Source: Oscillospiraceae bacterium (GTDB taxonomy: Bacteria > Bacillota > Clostridia > Oscillospirales > Ruminococcaceae). From it: a stretch of 64,000 nt of DNA. A model generated the notes under the pieces. The model ran no database searches. It had not been told where the DNA came from and was given only the letters and a program-made list of their open reading frames with translations. Shown piece after piece: positions 7,908 through 16,071 of the stretch. The first letter of the stretch is position 1; the number at the start of each line of letters is the position of its first letter. The position numbers were made by a program, and so were the translations under genes. Location: assembly GCA_017512745.1 (NCBI GenBank), contig JAFWEV010000025.1, forward strand, positions 62,001 through 126,000. The letters are read 5' to 3'.

Positions 7908-8720
7908 TCACGGTATGTAATGTTCAAAGATCACAGCTTCTCCCGCCTTGATCCTCTGCCCGTGCTCCTCCTTTTTTCTGCATGTCCACGAAGCTCTGAA
8001 GGCTCCGAGCAGCAGGCACATCTTCAGGGAAAGCGGCTGCGGGAAGTCTATATCATAGGCTATGAAGTTCGGTCTTCCGTAAAAATTCATGAGCAGGTGG
8101 CTCAGTGCGAAAGCCTGCCCCTTTTTCATTTTTCCGTATCCCGCCGTGCCTGTCGCGAGCTGTCCCCGGATTATTCCCGGTGCGTGCAACCTGAACCACT
8201 GTACGATAGACGGATCAAAGCTCTCTATGCAATACTCGCCCTCATATCCGGACAGTGTTTCATAAGTGATCTCGCAGTTTCTTATATTGAGTTCCAGATT
8301 CGGTCGCTCGCTCTTGAGTTCCACTATGAGCGGAATTTTGCCCCCGACAACACTCAGCACCTCGTCGAACGTCGGGATTCTCTCGTCAGTACCTATAAGT
8401 CTCATAGTCTCGAGTTCTTCAAAGGTAACATCTCTCAGAAGCCTCGAATCTCCGCACATCCTTTTGAGGTTATCGTCGTGAAATACCACGAGTTTCTCAT
8501 CTTTTGTGAGCTGGACATCAAGCTCGCATCCAAACCCGTGTTCTACGGCTCTTCTGAACGCCGGAAGCGAGTTCTCGGGAATGCCGGCGTCGTTGTCATA
8601 CAGTCCTCTGTGGGCGAACGGATGCCCTGTGAAGATCTCCCTGCCTTTTCCGGCTTTTGCAGGAAAAGACAGATAAAGAAAGCCCGCCGCGAAAATAATG
8701 ATCAGGACGATTAAGATCAC
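7908..8720 (-). CDS. Glycerophosphodiester phosphodiesterase, membrane-anchored
   Basis: A 270-residue GDPD-family protein. An N-terminal membrane segment (residues 1-20) is followed by the catalytic barrel with HRG at 37-39, the E-L-D metal pair at Glu66/Asp68 and His81 in the VVFHDDNLKR motif; all catalytic positions expected for the family are present. The family hydrolyses glycerophosphodiesters to glycerol-3-phosphate and an alcohol, probably here from lipids or teichoic-type polymers at the membrane. Its ATG overlaps the NUDIX gene stop by four bases (ATGA), so the two are translationally coupled. It is the last gene of the pncB-led part of the run. Confidence 0.9.
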   Translation of the reverse strand: MILIVLIIIFAAGFLYLSFPAKAGKGREIFTGHPFAHRGLYDNDAGIPENSLPAFRRAVEHGFGCELDVQLTKDEKLVVFHDDNLKRMCGDSRLLRDVTFEELETMRLIGTDERIPTFDEVLSVVGGKIPLIVELKSERPNLELNIRNCEITYETLSGYEGEYCIESFDPSIVQWFRLHAPGIIRGQLATGTAGYGKMKKGQAFALSHLLMNFYGRPNFIAYDIDFPQPLSLKMCLLLGAFRASWTCRKKEEHGQRIKAGEAVIFEHYIP

Positions 8721-9268
8721 TGTTCAGCCTCCTTCCTGAGGTAGGCTGCCGCAGCGAGGATAAGCATTCTGGACTTCAGATCCTTGATCTCTCCCGTAAG
8801 CGCCATCTCCTCAGCCTTTTCAAGGCTGATCCAGCTGAGATTCAGAAATTCTCCTTCGTCGGGAACCGCTTCACCTTTTCTAAGGTCAGCAGCTATGTAC
8901 AGCCACAGACTTTCGTCACAGAATCCGGGGCTGGACATTCCGCAGCCAAGAGAAATCAACTTCCCGCATTCCACACCTGTCTCTTCCTTCAGTTCACGCA
9001 GTGCGGCATGGTCGGGATCTTCGTCTCCGTCTATCTTTCCTGCAGGCAACTCGAGAACGTCCTCTCCGTACGGATATCTGAACTGGCTGACAAATGCTAT
9101 TCTTCCTTCCGCATCGACCGCCGCAATGCATACCCCGTCGGCCTTTCGCACGACTTCCCTTATGGCACTTCTACCATCTGGAAGTTCCGCTGTATCCCTG
9201 AACAGCTTCAGTATCTTTCCGTCATATATGAGTTCCGATTCGAGAGTCTTTTCCTCTGTCTTCACCAT
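8717..9268 (-). CDS. NUDIX hydrolase, ADP-ribose pyrophosphatase-like
   Basis: 183 residues from the ATG at 9268, which lies just after the pncB stop with GAGAGG as ribosome site; a longer upstream frame exists only because it overlaps pncB. The NUDIX box is complete: G-x5-E-x7-R-E-L-x-E-E-x-G within GKIDGDEDPDHAALRELKEE and the following residues. Upstream QFRYPYGEDVLELPAGKID is typical of ADP-ribose pyrophosphatases, which split ADP-ribose to AMP and ribose-5-phosphate. Placement after nicotinate phosphoribosyltransferase fits NAD+ turnover and salvage. Its final bases overlap the glycerophosphodiesterase start. Confidence 0.9.
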   Translation of the reverse strand: MVKTEEKTLESELIYDGKILKLFRDTAELPDGRSAIREVVRKADGVCIAAVDAEGRIAFVSQFRYPYGEDVLELPAGKIDGDEDPDHAALRELKEETGVECGKLISLGCGMSSPGFCDESLWLYIAADLRKGEAVPDEGEFLNLSWISLEKAEEMALTGEIKDLKSRMLILAAAAYLRKEAEQ

Positions 9269-9272
9269 TATC

Positions 9273-10712
9273 TCAGCCTCTCGACTCATGCAGCAGCGTA
9301 TTCTTCGTATCCCAGAGTTTCTGAGACAGGTCGACATAATACTCATGCGGGTTGTCAAATCTCTTGACTTCGTCCCAGAGCGAATCGATCTCTCTCTGGC
9401 AGTGTGCCCTTATCTCTTCCGTATCCGGTCTGTTATAGACAAGTTCGCCGTTCCTGAAGATCGGAACGAGCAGCTGTCTCGCGGTATAGTCGTCGAAGGT
9501 CTTTCTCTTCCATGTGTGGATCGGATCAAAGAGTTCGATCGGCTTGTCAAAATCGATCTCTTCGCCTCTCAGCGTGATTAGGTCGGCCTCCGCCTTGTTG
9601 GTCTCTCCGTAGATCCTCCAGACTTCCTTGAAGCCCGGTGTTGTGATCTTTGCGACATTTTCCGACACCTTGATCTTCGGGATGATCTCTCCGTTCTTTT
9701 CAACGGCAACCAGTTTATAAACACCGCCGAAGACCGGATTGCTTTTTGCCGTTATGAGTCTCTCACCCACTCCGAAGGAATCAACGCAGCCTTCCTGGCT
9801 GATAATATCTCTTATGATGTTCTCGTCCAGCGAGTTGGACGCAATTATCTTACAATCTGTAAGTCCCTCTTCGTCCAGTTTCTGTCTGCACTTCTTGGAG
9901 AGATACGCGATATCTCCGGAGTCGATCCTTACAGAACATTTTGTGATGCCCTTCGGAAGCAGCACTTCCTTGAACACTTTTATTGCGTTCGGCAGCCCGC
10001 TCTTCATCACATCATATGTATCGATGAGCAGGGAAGCGTTGTTCGGATATATCTCGCAGTATGTCTTGAAAGCCTCATATTCTGAGTCGAATGTCTGTAT
10101 CCACGAATGCGCCATGGTCCCTGTAGCGGGGACTCCAAACTTTAGATCGCTCAGCGTGCATGCCGTTGCGGCAGCTCCAGCTATGTATGCGGCTCTCGCG
10201 CCGATATATGCTCCGTCGGCGCCCTGCGCACGGCGGGATCCGAACTCCATGATGGTTCTGCCCTTGGCCGCTCTCACTATCCTGTTTGCCTTGGTGGCGA
10301 TAAGCGACGAATGGTTGAGGCAGAGAAGCAGATACGTCTCTATGATCTGCGCCTCAACAGCTCTCGCTCTGACCTGTACAAGAGGTTCGCCCGGGAATAC
10401 CGCAGTCCCTTCCGATACCGCCCAGATATCTCCGGTAAACTTGAAATTCTTCAGGCTGTCCAGATATCCCTGTGAGAATATTCCCTTGGAAGCCAGGAAC
10501 GCAATATCCTCATCGTCGAAATGCAGATTCTGTATATAGTCGATGAACAAATCGAGTCCGCACGCGATAGCAAAACCGCCGTCATCCGGGACCGTTCTGA
10601 AAAACATATCAAAATACAGAATGTCATCCGCTCTTCCGGATTCATAATAGCCGTTCGCCATGGTGTATTCATAAAAGTCGGTTACGAGTTCTTCCTTAAT
10701 GAGTCTTCCCAT
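9273..10712 (-). CDS. pncB: Nicotinate phosphoribosyltransferase
   Basis: A 479-residue enzyme of the usual Firmicutes length. Recognisable regions are LVTDFYEYTMANGYYESG at the N-terminus, EFGSRRAQGADGA, GTMAHSWIQTF around residue 200 (the His that is phosphorylated in this family) and the DSGDIAYLS segment. It joins nicotinate to PRPP with ATP hydrolysis, giving nicotinate mononucleotide for NAD+ salvage; PRPP synthase is encoded elsewhere in this window (prs). It is the first gene of the - strand run, with a good promoter upstream, and is followed at once by a NUDIX hydrolase. Confidence 0.95.
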   Translation of the reverse strand: MGRLIKEELVTDFYEYTMANGYYESGRADDILYFDMFFRTVPDDGGFAIACGLDLFIDYIQNLHFDDEDIAFLASKGIFSQGYLDSLKNFKFTGDIWAVSEGTAVFPGEPLVQVRARAVEAQIIETYLLLCLNHSSLIATKANRIVRAAKGRTIMEFGSRRAQGADGAYIGARAAYIAGAAATACTLSDLKFGVPATGTMAHSWIQTFDSEYEAFKTYCEIYPNNASLLIDTYDVMKSGLPNAIKVFKEVLLPKGITKCSVRIDSGDIAYLSKKCRQKLDEEGLTDCKIIASNSLDENIIRDIISQEGCVDSFGVGERLITAKSNPVFGGVYKLVAVEKNGEIIPKIKVSENVAKITTPGFKEVWRIYGETNKAEADLITLRGEEIDFDKPIELFDPIHTWKRKTFDDYTARQLLVPIFRNGELVYNRPDTEEIRAHCQREIDSLWDEVKRFDNPHEYYVDLSQKLWDTKNTLLHESRG

Positions 10713-10770
10713 AGTTGTTGCCCTTCTTTGTTACGGCCCCTCTTTGTCGGGCGCCTTAATATCTAAATGT

Positions 10771-10798
10771 ATTATAAGATATTTTCCCCAATAAACAA
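10771..10798 (-). promoter_or_regulatory. Predicted pncB promoter
   Basis: On the - strand TTGTTT and a perfect TATAAT are separated by 16 bases, about 60 bases before the pncB ATG. It is divergent from hsp20 and lies 24 bases from the CIRCE element, so HrcA binding there could also touch this promoter. Confidence 0.6.
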
Positions 10799-10822
10799 CA
10801 CAAAACAGCAGCCTGCAAAATA

Positions 10823-10849
10823 TTAGCACTCATATTATTTGAGTGCTAA
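10823..10849 (+). promoter_or_regulatory. CIRCE operator (HrcA binding site)
   Basis: A perfect match to the CIRCE consensus: TTAGCACTC, nine bases, GAGTGCTAA. It lies 117 bases upstream of the hsp20 start. HrcA repressor binding here would make the small heat-shock gene heat-inducible. No hrcA, groESL or dnaK gene lies in the window. Confidence 0.95.
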
Positions 10850-10965
10850 TATTTACAATTTGTTCATATATTTATAAACTTCTGTTAACGCTCCGGCGGT
10901 ACTATACAGGTGTTCTCAGGAGAGAACAGAGACAATATAAATAACCTCGAAAAGGAGAGATAAAT

Positions 10966-11376
10966 ATGTTCGGACTTACACCATATGAAGCAAGAAATGA
11001 GTTTGCAAGATTTTTTGATGATGACTTCTTCTATCCCCGCAAGAGCGAGTTCAAGGGGATAAGGACCGATGTTATCGATAACGGCGACAGCTATTCGCTC
11101 GAAGCTGAGCTTCCCGGATTCACAAAGGAAGACATCGACATCGCAGTAAATGACGGTGTCCTTACGATCAAGGCTTCCCACACCGAGGAGAAGAATGACG
11201 ATTCCAAAGGTTATGTTTACAGGGAGAGACATTCCGGTTCATATTCCAGAAGCTTCGATATCTCAGGTATCGATGAGGAAAATATCTCCGCCGAGTACAA
11301 GGACGGCATCCTCAATGTCACATTGCCCAAGATAAAGGAAGTTAAGCAGGAGCCGAGGAAGATCGCGCTCAACTGA
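10966..11376 (+). CDS. hsp20: Hsp20 / alpha-crystallin family small heat-shock protein
   Basis: A 136-residue protein of the Clostridium HSP18 type. The alpha-crystallin domain spans about residues 35-128, with NDGVLTIKASH and YKDGILNVTLPK as the two characteristic strand motifs, and a short C-terminal extension. It is an ATP-independent holdase that keeps unfolding proteins soluble in the cytoplasm. The ATG follows AAAGGAGAG. A perfect CIRCE element upstream predicts HrcA control, and a terminator follows directly, so it is monocistronic. Confidence 0.95.
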   Translation: MFGLTPYEARNEFARFFDDDFFYPRKSEFKGIRTDVIDNGDSYSLEAELPGFTKEDIDIAVNDGVLTIKASHTEEKNDDSKGYVYRERHSGSYSRSFDISGIDEENISAEYKDGILNVTLPKIKEVKQEPRKIALN

Positions 11377-11397
11377 AACACGCATCCGTTTTTATCC

Positions 11398-11424
11398 GCC
11401 CGCACAAATGTGCGGGCTTTTTTT
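11398..11424 (+). terminator. Rho-independent terminator of hsp20
   Basis: Stem GCCCGCAC/GTGCGGGC with a short AAAT loop followed by seven T. It separates hsp20 from the V-ATPase operon. Confidence 0.93.
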
Positions 11425-11448
11425 GTCAATCAGGCATGCGTCTTTGCC

Positions 11449-11478
11449 TTGTTTATAAAAGTATATATATGATAAAAT
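11449..11478 (+). promoter_or_regulatory. Possible V-ATPase operon promoter
   Basis: TTGTTT and TAAAAT separated by 18 bases in an AT-rich stretch, about 35 bases before the first gene of the operon. The match is moderate and the AT-rich setting allows alternatives. Confidence 0.4.
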
Positions 11479-11514
11479 ATTAGTTAACAATATGCATTGT
11501 GAGGACCATGTGTT

Positions 11515-11829
11515 TTGAGCATTCTAGAAGAGATCAAAAGCGCAGAACTGACTGCAGCCGGTGAGAAGGCACGTATTATAGAAAGTGCCCGCAAAGAGGC
11601 TGAAGATATTATTTCCGCGGCTGAAATCAAGTCGAAGGAAATGCATTCCGATGCAAAGGAACAGGCAGCAGCCATAGTAAGTGATTATATTGAGAAAGCC
11701 AAAGAGGCATCTGCTCTTTCCAGAAAGGAATCTCTTGAGAGAGATTCCGCGCTTGTGGAAAAAGCTTCCTCCAATCTCGATGCTGCTGTGGATTTCGTCA
11801 TAAAGGGCATAGAGGGTGATCTTGTATGA
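11515..11829 (+). CDS. ntpF: V-type ATP synthase peripheral-stalk subunit H (NtpF-like)
   Basis: A 104-residue, Ala/Glu/Lys-rich, fully helical protein with no membrane segment, as expected for the coiled-coil peripheral-stalk subunit that pairs with subunit E (called NtpF in Enterococcus, H or G elsewhere). The start is TTG at 11515, preceded by GAGGA about ten bases upstream; the nearby ATG at 11508 is in another frame. The last codons overlap the ntpI start as ATGA, giving translational coupling. It is the first gene of the nine-gene operon, the same place as ntpF in E. hirae. Confidence 0.85.
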   Translation: MSILEEIKSAELTAAGEKARIIESARKEAEDIISAAEIKSKEMHSDAKEQAAAIVSDYIEKAKEASALSRKESLERDSALVEKASSNLDAAVDFVIKGIEGDLV

Positions 11830-13682
11830 TCGTTCCCATGAAACATATCGATATCTGTGCTATGCAGAGCGACAGGGAAGAACTGCTTCGCTCGCTTCAG
11901 CGCGCGTCCGTCATGATGATCGTTTCCGATGACGAAACAGTCAGTGCCGGCAATACTGAAGCCTTAGAACAGAATTATATTGATGCCAACGAAGCGATCG
12001 CTTTCACCAAGTCTTCGGGGAAAGTCAGCGGGCTGCGTCCGGAAAACGTTGTCTCTTTCGACGATCTGGATAAGGCTGCCGGCGAGTATGCGCCTCTTGT
12101 CAGCGACATGCTGGCGACGAAAGAATTGCTCGAAGGCAAAGAGAGAGAACTTGACCGTCTGAATTCACAGATAGACGAACTTCTCCCGTGGAAAGATCTC
12201 GAAATGGATCTGGGTGAGGGTTCTGACACTAAAGCGTGTCATAAGTTTTTCGGCTTCCTGCCAATGAACACCACCATCTCCATACCTGACGGTCTCCCTG
12301 TTGATATAGAGACATACGGTTCTTCTGCTAAAGGAACCGCCTGTATGTGCATTGCCTACCACACCGCAGTGGAAGAAGCCGAGGATATGCTGAGAGAGAT
12401 GGGGTTCTCCGAGACTCCGCTTCCAAACGCAGACGGAACTCCTGCCGAAGCGCTGAAAACTCTTGAAGACAGGCGTACGGCGGTGGAAGATGAGATTTCC
12501 TCCCTCAAAAAGACAGCAAGCGGGTATACCTCATCCATCGATCAGCTCGAGATGGACAGAGACTCCGCTGCAACAGAGCTCGCGCGTGCACAGGTCCCCG
12601 TATCCCTTACGGACAAGACCTTTATGATATCAGGCTGGGTGGCATCCGACAGAGTGGACGAGCTCAAAACGATCGTTCTGGGTGTTGTTCCCTATGCTCT
12701 TATCGATGTCAGAGATGCCGAAGAGAGCGAGCAGCCCCCAACACTTACAAAAAACAACAAGTTTATATCCCAGTTCGAGACCCTGACAGATATGTTCTCA
12801 AGACCGTATCCGCGCGGAGTGGATCCAAACCCCGTCATGGGTGTCTGGTACTGGATAATTTTCGGCATGATGATGGGCGATGCAGGTTACGGTGTCCTCA
12901 TGCTTATCCTGTTTGCTGTGCTCAAGAAAGTCATGAGACCGCGGGGAGAAACGAAAAAGCTCATCAATCTGCTGCACTTCAGCAGCGTGACAACAATATT
13001 CTGGGGTATAGTCTTCGGTAGCTATTTCGGCGCCGAATGGTTCCCCCCTCTCCTCTTTACACCGCTGGATAAGCCGGTGGAAGCCCTGATCTTCAGCATA
13101 ATAATCGGCGTTCTTCATATCTTCTCCGGAATGATAATCAAAATGTACGACCTCATAAGGAACGGACATGTGATGGACGCGATCTTCGATCAGCTGAGCT
13201 GGATAGTTCTCCTTACCGGCATCGGCTTCCTGGTCATTCCCGCTCTCAAGACCGCAGGCATGATCATGGCTATTGCCGGCGCGGCGGTCATTCTCCTCAC
13301 CGGCGGCAGAGACAAGCCGAACATCTTCGGAAAGATCAGCGGCGGACTGCTGTCACTTTACAACATCTCAAGTTACTTCAGCGACATAGTGTCGTACACA
13401 AGAATCATCGCTCTGATGCTCTCGAGCGGAGTCATAGGAATGGTCATGAACCTGCTAGCATCAATGGTGCAGGGTTCTATTATCGGCTACTTCTTCTCTT
13501 TCCTCATATATATTGCCGGACACGCTTTCAATCTGGTCATGGGTCTCCTGTCTGCTTATGTCCATGACAGCCGTCTGCAGTATATTGAGTTCTTCGGCAA
13601 ATTCTACGACGGCGGCGGTTATGCTTTTGATCCGCTTTCCGCCGATACAAAATATGTTACGCTGAACGATCAGCGCAAATGA
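11826..13682 (+). CDS. ntpI: V-type ATP synthase subunit I (membrane a subunit)
   Basis: A 618-residue protein. The N-terminal half (about 1-320) is soluble and helical; the C-terminal half begins around FSRPYPRGVDPNPVMGVWYW and carries about seven or eight membrane segments, including the GMMMGDAGYGVLM region conserved in V/A-type a subunits. With the NtpK ring it forms the ion path of the rotary motor. Start ATG overlaps the previous stop. It matches the usual length of bacterial NtpI. A 49-base gap with a GGAGGAT site separates it from ntpK. Confidence 0.95.
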   Translation: MIVPMKHIDICAMQSDREELLRSLQRASVMMIVSDDETVSAGNTEALEQNYIDANEAIAFTKSSGKVSGLRPENVVSFDDLDKAAGEYAPLVSDMLATKELLEGKERELDRLNSQIDELLPWKDLEMDLGEGSDTKACHKFFGFLPMNTTISIPDGLPVDIETYGSSAKGTACMCIAYHTAVEEAEDMLREMGFSETPLPNADGTPAEALKTLEDRRTAVEDEISSLKKTASGYTSSIDQLEMDRDSAATELARAQVPVSLTDKTFMISGWVASDRVDELKTIVLGVVPYALIDVRDAEESEQPPTLTKNNKFISQFETLTDMFSRPYPRGVDPNPVMGVWYWIIFGMMMGDAGYGVLMLILFAVLKKVMRPRGETKKLINLLHFSSVTTIFWGIVFGSYFGAEWFPPLLFTPLDKPVEALIFSIIIGVLHIFSGMIIKMYDLIRNGHVMDAIFDQLSWIVLLTGIGFLVIPALKTAGMIMAIAGAAVILLTGGRDKPNIFGKISGGLLSLYNISSYFSDIVSYTRIIALMLSSGVIGMVMNLLASMVQGSIIGYFFSFLIYIAGHAFNLVMGLLSAYVHDSRLQYIEFFGKFYDGGGYAFDPLSADTKYVTLNDQRK

Positions 13683-13731
13683 TCTTTATTTATTATTTTA
13701 ATCGTTGACGCGATTAAGGAGGATATAACGT

Positions 13732-14202
13732 ATGTTTAAAAACCCAATGTCAATCGTCTTAATCGGAGTTGCTATTGCAGCTGCTCTTCCAGGCATCGGT
13801 TCAGCCTACGGCGTTCATGCCGCAGGTAAGGCTGCAGCCGGGGTTGTCTCCGACAAACCTGAACTGTTCGGAAAACTGCTTGTTCTGCAGGCTCTGCCTG
13901 GCACACAGGGAATCTACGGCTTCCTCGTAGCAGTGCTCATTCTCGTCAGATCGGGTATTCTCGGCGGCGGCGCGGCAGCTCTGACAACCGAAACCGCTTT
14001 TGCCTATTTCGGCAGCGGTCTCGCCATCGCACTCGGCGGCCTCTTCTCCGGTATTTATCAGGGCAGAGTCGCTGCTGCATCCATCCTCATGACCGCAAAA
14101 CAGCCGGATGCATCCGCAAGGGGCATTACAATGACCGCTCTGGTTGAGACTTACGCGATCCTTGCTCTCCTTGTTTCGATCCTTGCTCTCTTCAGCATCT
14201 GA
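13732..14202 (+). CDS. ntpK: V-type ATP synthase subunit K (rotor-ring proteolipid) with Na+ site residues
   Basis: A 156-residue protein with four membrane helices arranged as two hairpins, as in NtpK. The ion site residues known for Enterococcus hirae NtpK (Leu61, Thr64, Gln65, Gln110, Glu139) have counterparts at Leu55, Thr58 and Gln59 in LPGTQGIYGF, Gln110 in SGIYQGRVAAASI and Glu139 in TALVETYAIL. H+-specific rings usually lack the Gln ligands, so Na+ coupling is predicted. It forms the rotating c-type ring in the membrane. The gene sits between ntpI and ntpE as in the E. hirae operon. Confidence 0.95.
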   Translation: MFKNPMSIVLIGVAIAAALPGIGSAYGVHAAGKAAAGVVSDKPELFGKLLVLQALPGTQGIYGFLVAVLILVRSGILGGGAAALTTETAFAYFGSGLAIALGGLFSGIYQGRVAAASILMTAKQPDASARGITMTALVETYAILALLVSILALFSI

Positions 14203-14231
14203 TCATTATTCACATATAAAGGATATTAACA

Positions 14232-14822
14232 GTGAGTAGTAAAAACATAATCGAAAAGATAAATGCGGATTATATCGCGGAGGCAAACGAAGTGCGCAGC
14301 TCTCTGCTCAGCGAGGCATCCTCAAGAGCTGATGAGATCCTCAGTGCCGCAAAGCAGGCTGCAGATGCAGTGCTTGCAGGTGCGAAGCGCCGCGGCGAAG
14401 AAGAAATGCGCCGCGCCGCACTCGTGGCATCTCTCGATTCGAGAAAGGCTACTCTTGAGGCAAAGCGCTCTCTGGTCGAAAAGGTGTTCGAAAAGGTCAC
14501 AAACGCCATCGACAGCTTTGATGATGACCGCTGGTCATCCTTCATGGTCAACCTGATATCTTCTTCAGGCGCAGAGGGAAATGAGGATATCTATGTCCCG
14601 GAGTCCTGTGCAGACAGGTTCTCTTCTCTCAAGATCATTGACAAAGTCAACAAGGGCGGGAAATCCTTCAAGTACGCCGGCACAACCGATGCCATCCGTT
14701 CCGGAGTTCTTATTTCAGGTCCGGATGCAGATATAAACTGCTCTGTCGACACTCTCATCGCCGATTGGCGTTCAGTACATGAGATCGACGTTTCCGATAT
14801 CCTGTTCAAAGAGGAGGAATAA
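14232..14822 (+). CDS. ntpE: V-type ATP synthase subunit E
   Basis: A 196-residue protein. The first about 110 residues are Ala/Arg/Glu-rich helix and the C-terminal part is a globular alpha/beta domain, the standard layout of the peripheral-stalk E subunit that holds the catalytic A3B3 head. The start is GTG at 14232, preceded by AAAGGA. It pairs with the small coiled-coil subunit encoded first in the operon. The stop is three bases before the ntpC start. Confidence 0.9.
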   Translation: MSSKNIIEKINADYIAEANEVRSSLLSEASSRADEILSAAKQAADAVLAGAKRRGEEEMRRAALVASLDSRKATLEAKRSLVEKVFEKVTNAIDSFDDDRWSSFMVNLISSSGAEGNEDIYVPESCADRFSSLKIIDKVNKGGKSFKYAGTTDAIRSGVLISGPDADINCSVDTLIADWRSVHEIDVSDILFKEEE

Positions 14823-14824
14823 TA

Positions 14825-15736
14825 ATGCCCTCTCAAGGATATCAGTATGCTTCAGGTAGAATAGCCGCTCTGGACTCAAGGCTGCCTTCCGAGCAGGAAG
14901 TCAGAAACGCGTCTTCCGGAGGGCTTGATAATCTTGTGCGTCTGTTTTCCCAAGCTGAACTCCTGGAGGCTTCCGCACGACCGGATTCCGTCGATACCCT
15001 GAGGAATCTGTGCGAAACAAAACTTCGCGATGAGCTCGGCGAACTCTGTCCCGACCGCAGATTGTTTGAAGTGCTGTGGATGGACGGAGACCTCATTAAT
15101 CTGAAGCTTCTTATCAAACTGCGTTTGCTCGGTCTTCCGCTTGACTCGGAAACTCTCGCGCTCGGCACTGTTCCCGCTCAGGAAATCGTGCATGCAGTTG
15201 AAGAAAAAGACTACTCCTGTTTTGATGATCTTCAGAAAGAGATTCTCGATATAGACAATAAGGTCGAAAAAGACAAAGACATTATGGCGGCATGCGCTGC
15301 ACTTGATGAGCTGTTCATCGCCAGGCAGAAATCCGAATCAGAAAAGCTCGGATATGCTCCTGTGGCTTCTTTCTATGAGACGAAAGCGGAATATGCGGAT
15401 ATTCTTACCGCTCTGCGCTGTCTGTCTCTCAACATACCAAAGAAGACGATGTACTCTCTGCTGATCGGCCCAAACAAAGACAGGATAATAGGATCCTATG
15501 ATGATCTTCCGGATTCTCTTGTTTCTGTCGCCCCATTAAACATACGAGAAGATATTCAGGCATACTTGCTGGACCGTGATCTGTCAAAACTGTCAAACAG
15601 GATCAAAGCAGTCGGTACGGGTTCCCTTTCCGGTTCCTTTGCCGCACTTGAAGGTCCTGCCGCACTTGTTGCGTATGTTTCAAAGGTCAGATCCCTTCTC
15701 ACTTCCATATCATTGAAAAAAGAAACGAGGTCCTGA
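14825..15736 (+). CDS. ntpC: V-type ATP synthase subunit C
   Basis: A 303-residue, all-helical soluble protein in the position of ntpC (d-type subunit), which forms the funnel joining the proteolipid ring to the central stalk. Similarity at the residue level is low, as is usual for this subunit; assignment rests mainly on size, helical character and strict operon order between E and F. GAGGAGGAATAATA overlaps the end of ntpE and supplies the ribosome site. Confidence 0.88.
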   Translation: MPSQGYQYASGRIAALDSRLPSEQEVRNASSGGLDNLVRLFSQAELLEASARPDSVDTLRNLCETKLRDELGELCPDRRLFEVLWMDGDLINLKLLIKLRLLGLPLDSETLALGTVPAQEIVHAVEEKDYSCFDDLQKEILDIDNKVEKDKDIMAACAALDELFIARQKSESEKLGYAPVASFYETKAEYADILTALRCLSLNIPKKTMYSLLIGPNKDRIIGSYDDLPDSLVSVAPLNIREDIQAYLLDRDLSKLSNRIKAVGTGSLSGSFAALEGPAALVAYVSKVRSLLTSISLKKETRS

Positions 15737-15739
15737 TAA

Positions 15740-16069
15740 ATGAGTAACGGTATAGCTGCTGTCGGAGATCGCGGTACAGTGATGATATGGAGAGCGATAG
15801 GCGCTGAAACGGTCTTCTGTGAGACCAAGGAAGAGACCGAACGCGCAATAAGGAAGCTGGCAAAACAGGATTATGCCATCATATACATTACAGAAAACTG
15901 TGCCAAACTTATACCGGACACAATAGAAAAATACAAAATGAGCAAAACACCTGCAATCATTCCGATCCCCGGAAGAGACGGCAAGACCGGATTTTCCGAG
16001 GAAGCTCTGCACAGGGTTGTGGAGAAGGCTATCGGTGCAGATATCTTATTTAAGGAGGAGAATAACTGA
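15740..16069 (+). CDS. ntpG: V-type ATP synthase subunit F (NtpG)
   Basis: A 109-residue alpha/beta protein of the CheY-like subunit F type. It contains the [16 protein letters not shown] start, the [14 protein letters not shown] core strand and the IPGRDG segment that is typical of the family. It is a central-stalk subunit that binds D and regulates rotation. Called NtpG in Enterococcus, where the order C-G-A is the same. The final codons contain AAGGAGGAGAATAAC, the ribosome site of ntpA. Confidence 0.93.
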   Translation: MSNGIAAVGDRGTVMIWRAIGAETVFCETKEETERAIRKLAKQDYAIIYITENCAKLIPDTIEKYKMSKTPAIIPIPGRDGKTGFSEEALHRVVEKAIGADILFKEENN

Positions 16070-16071
16070 TT

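Noticed and set aside
7821-8714. 297-codon + strand frame opposite the glycerophosphodiesterase gene
   Set aside because: The - strand has all catalytic residues of a known enzyme; the + strand product has no recognisable pattern.
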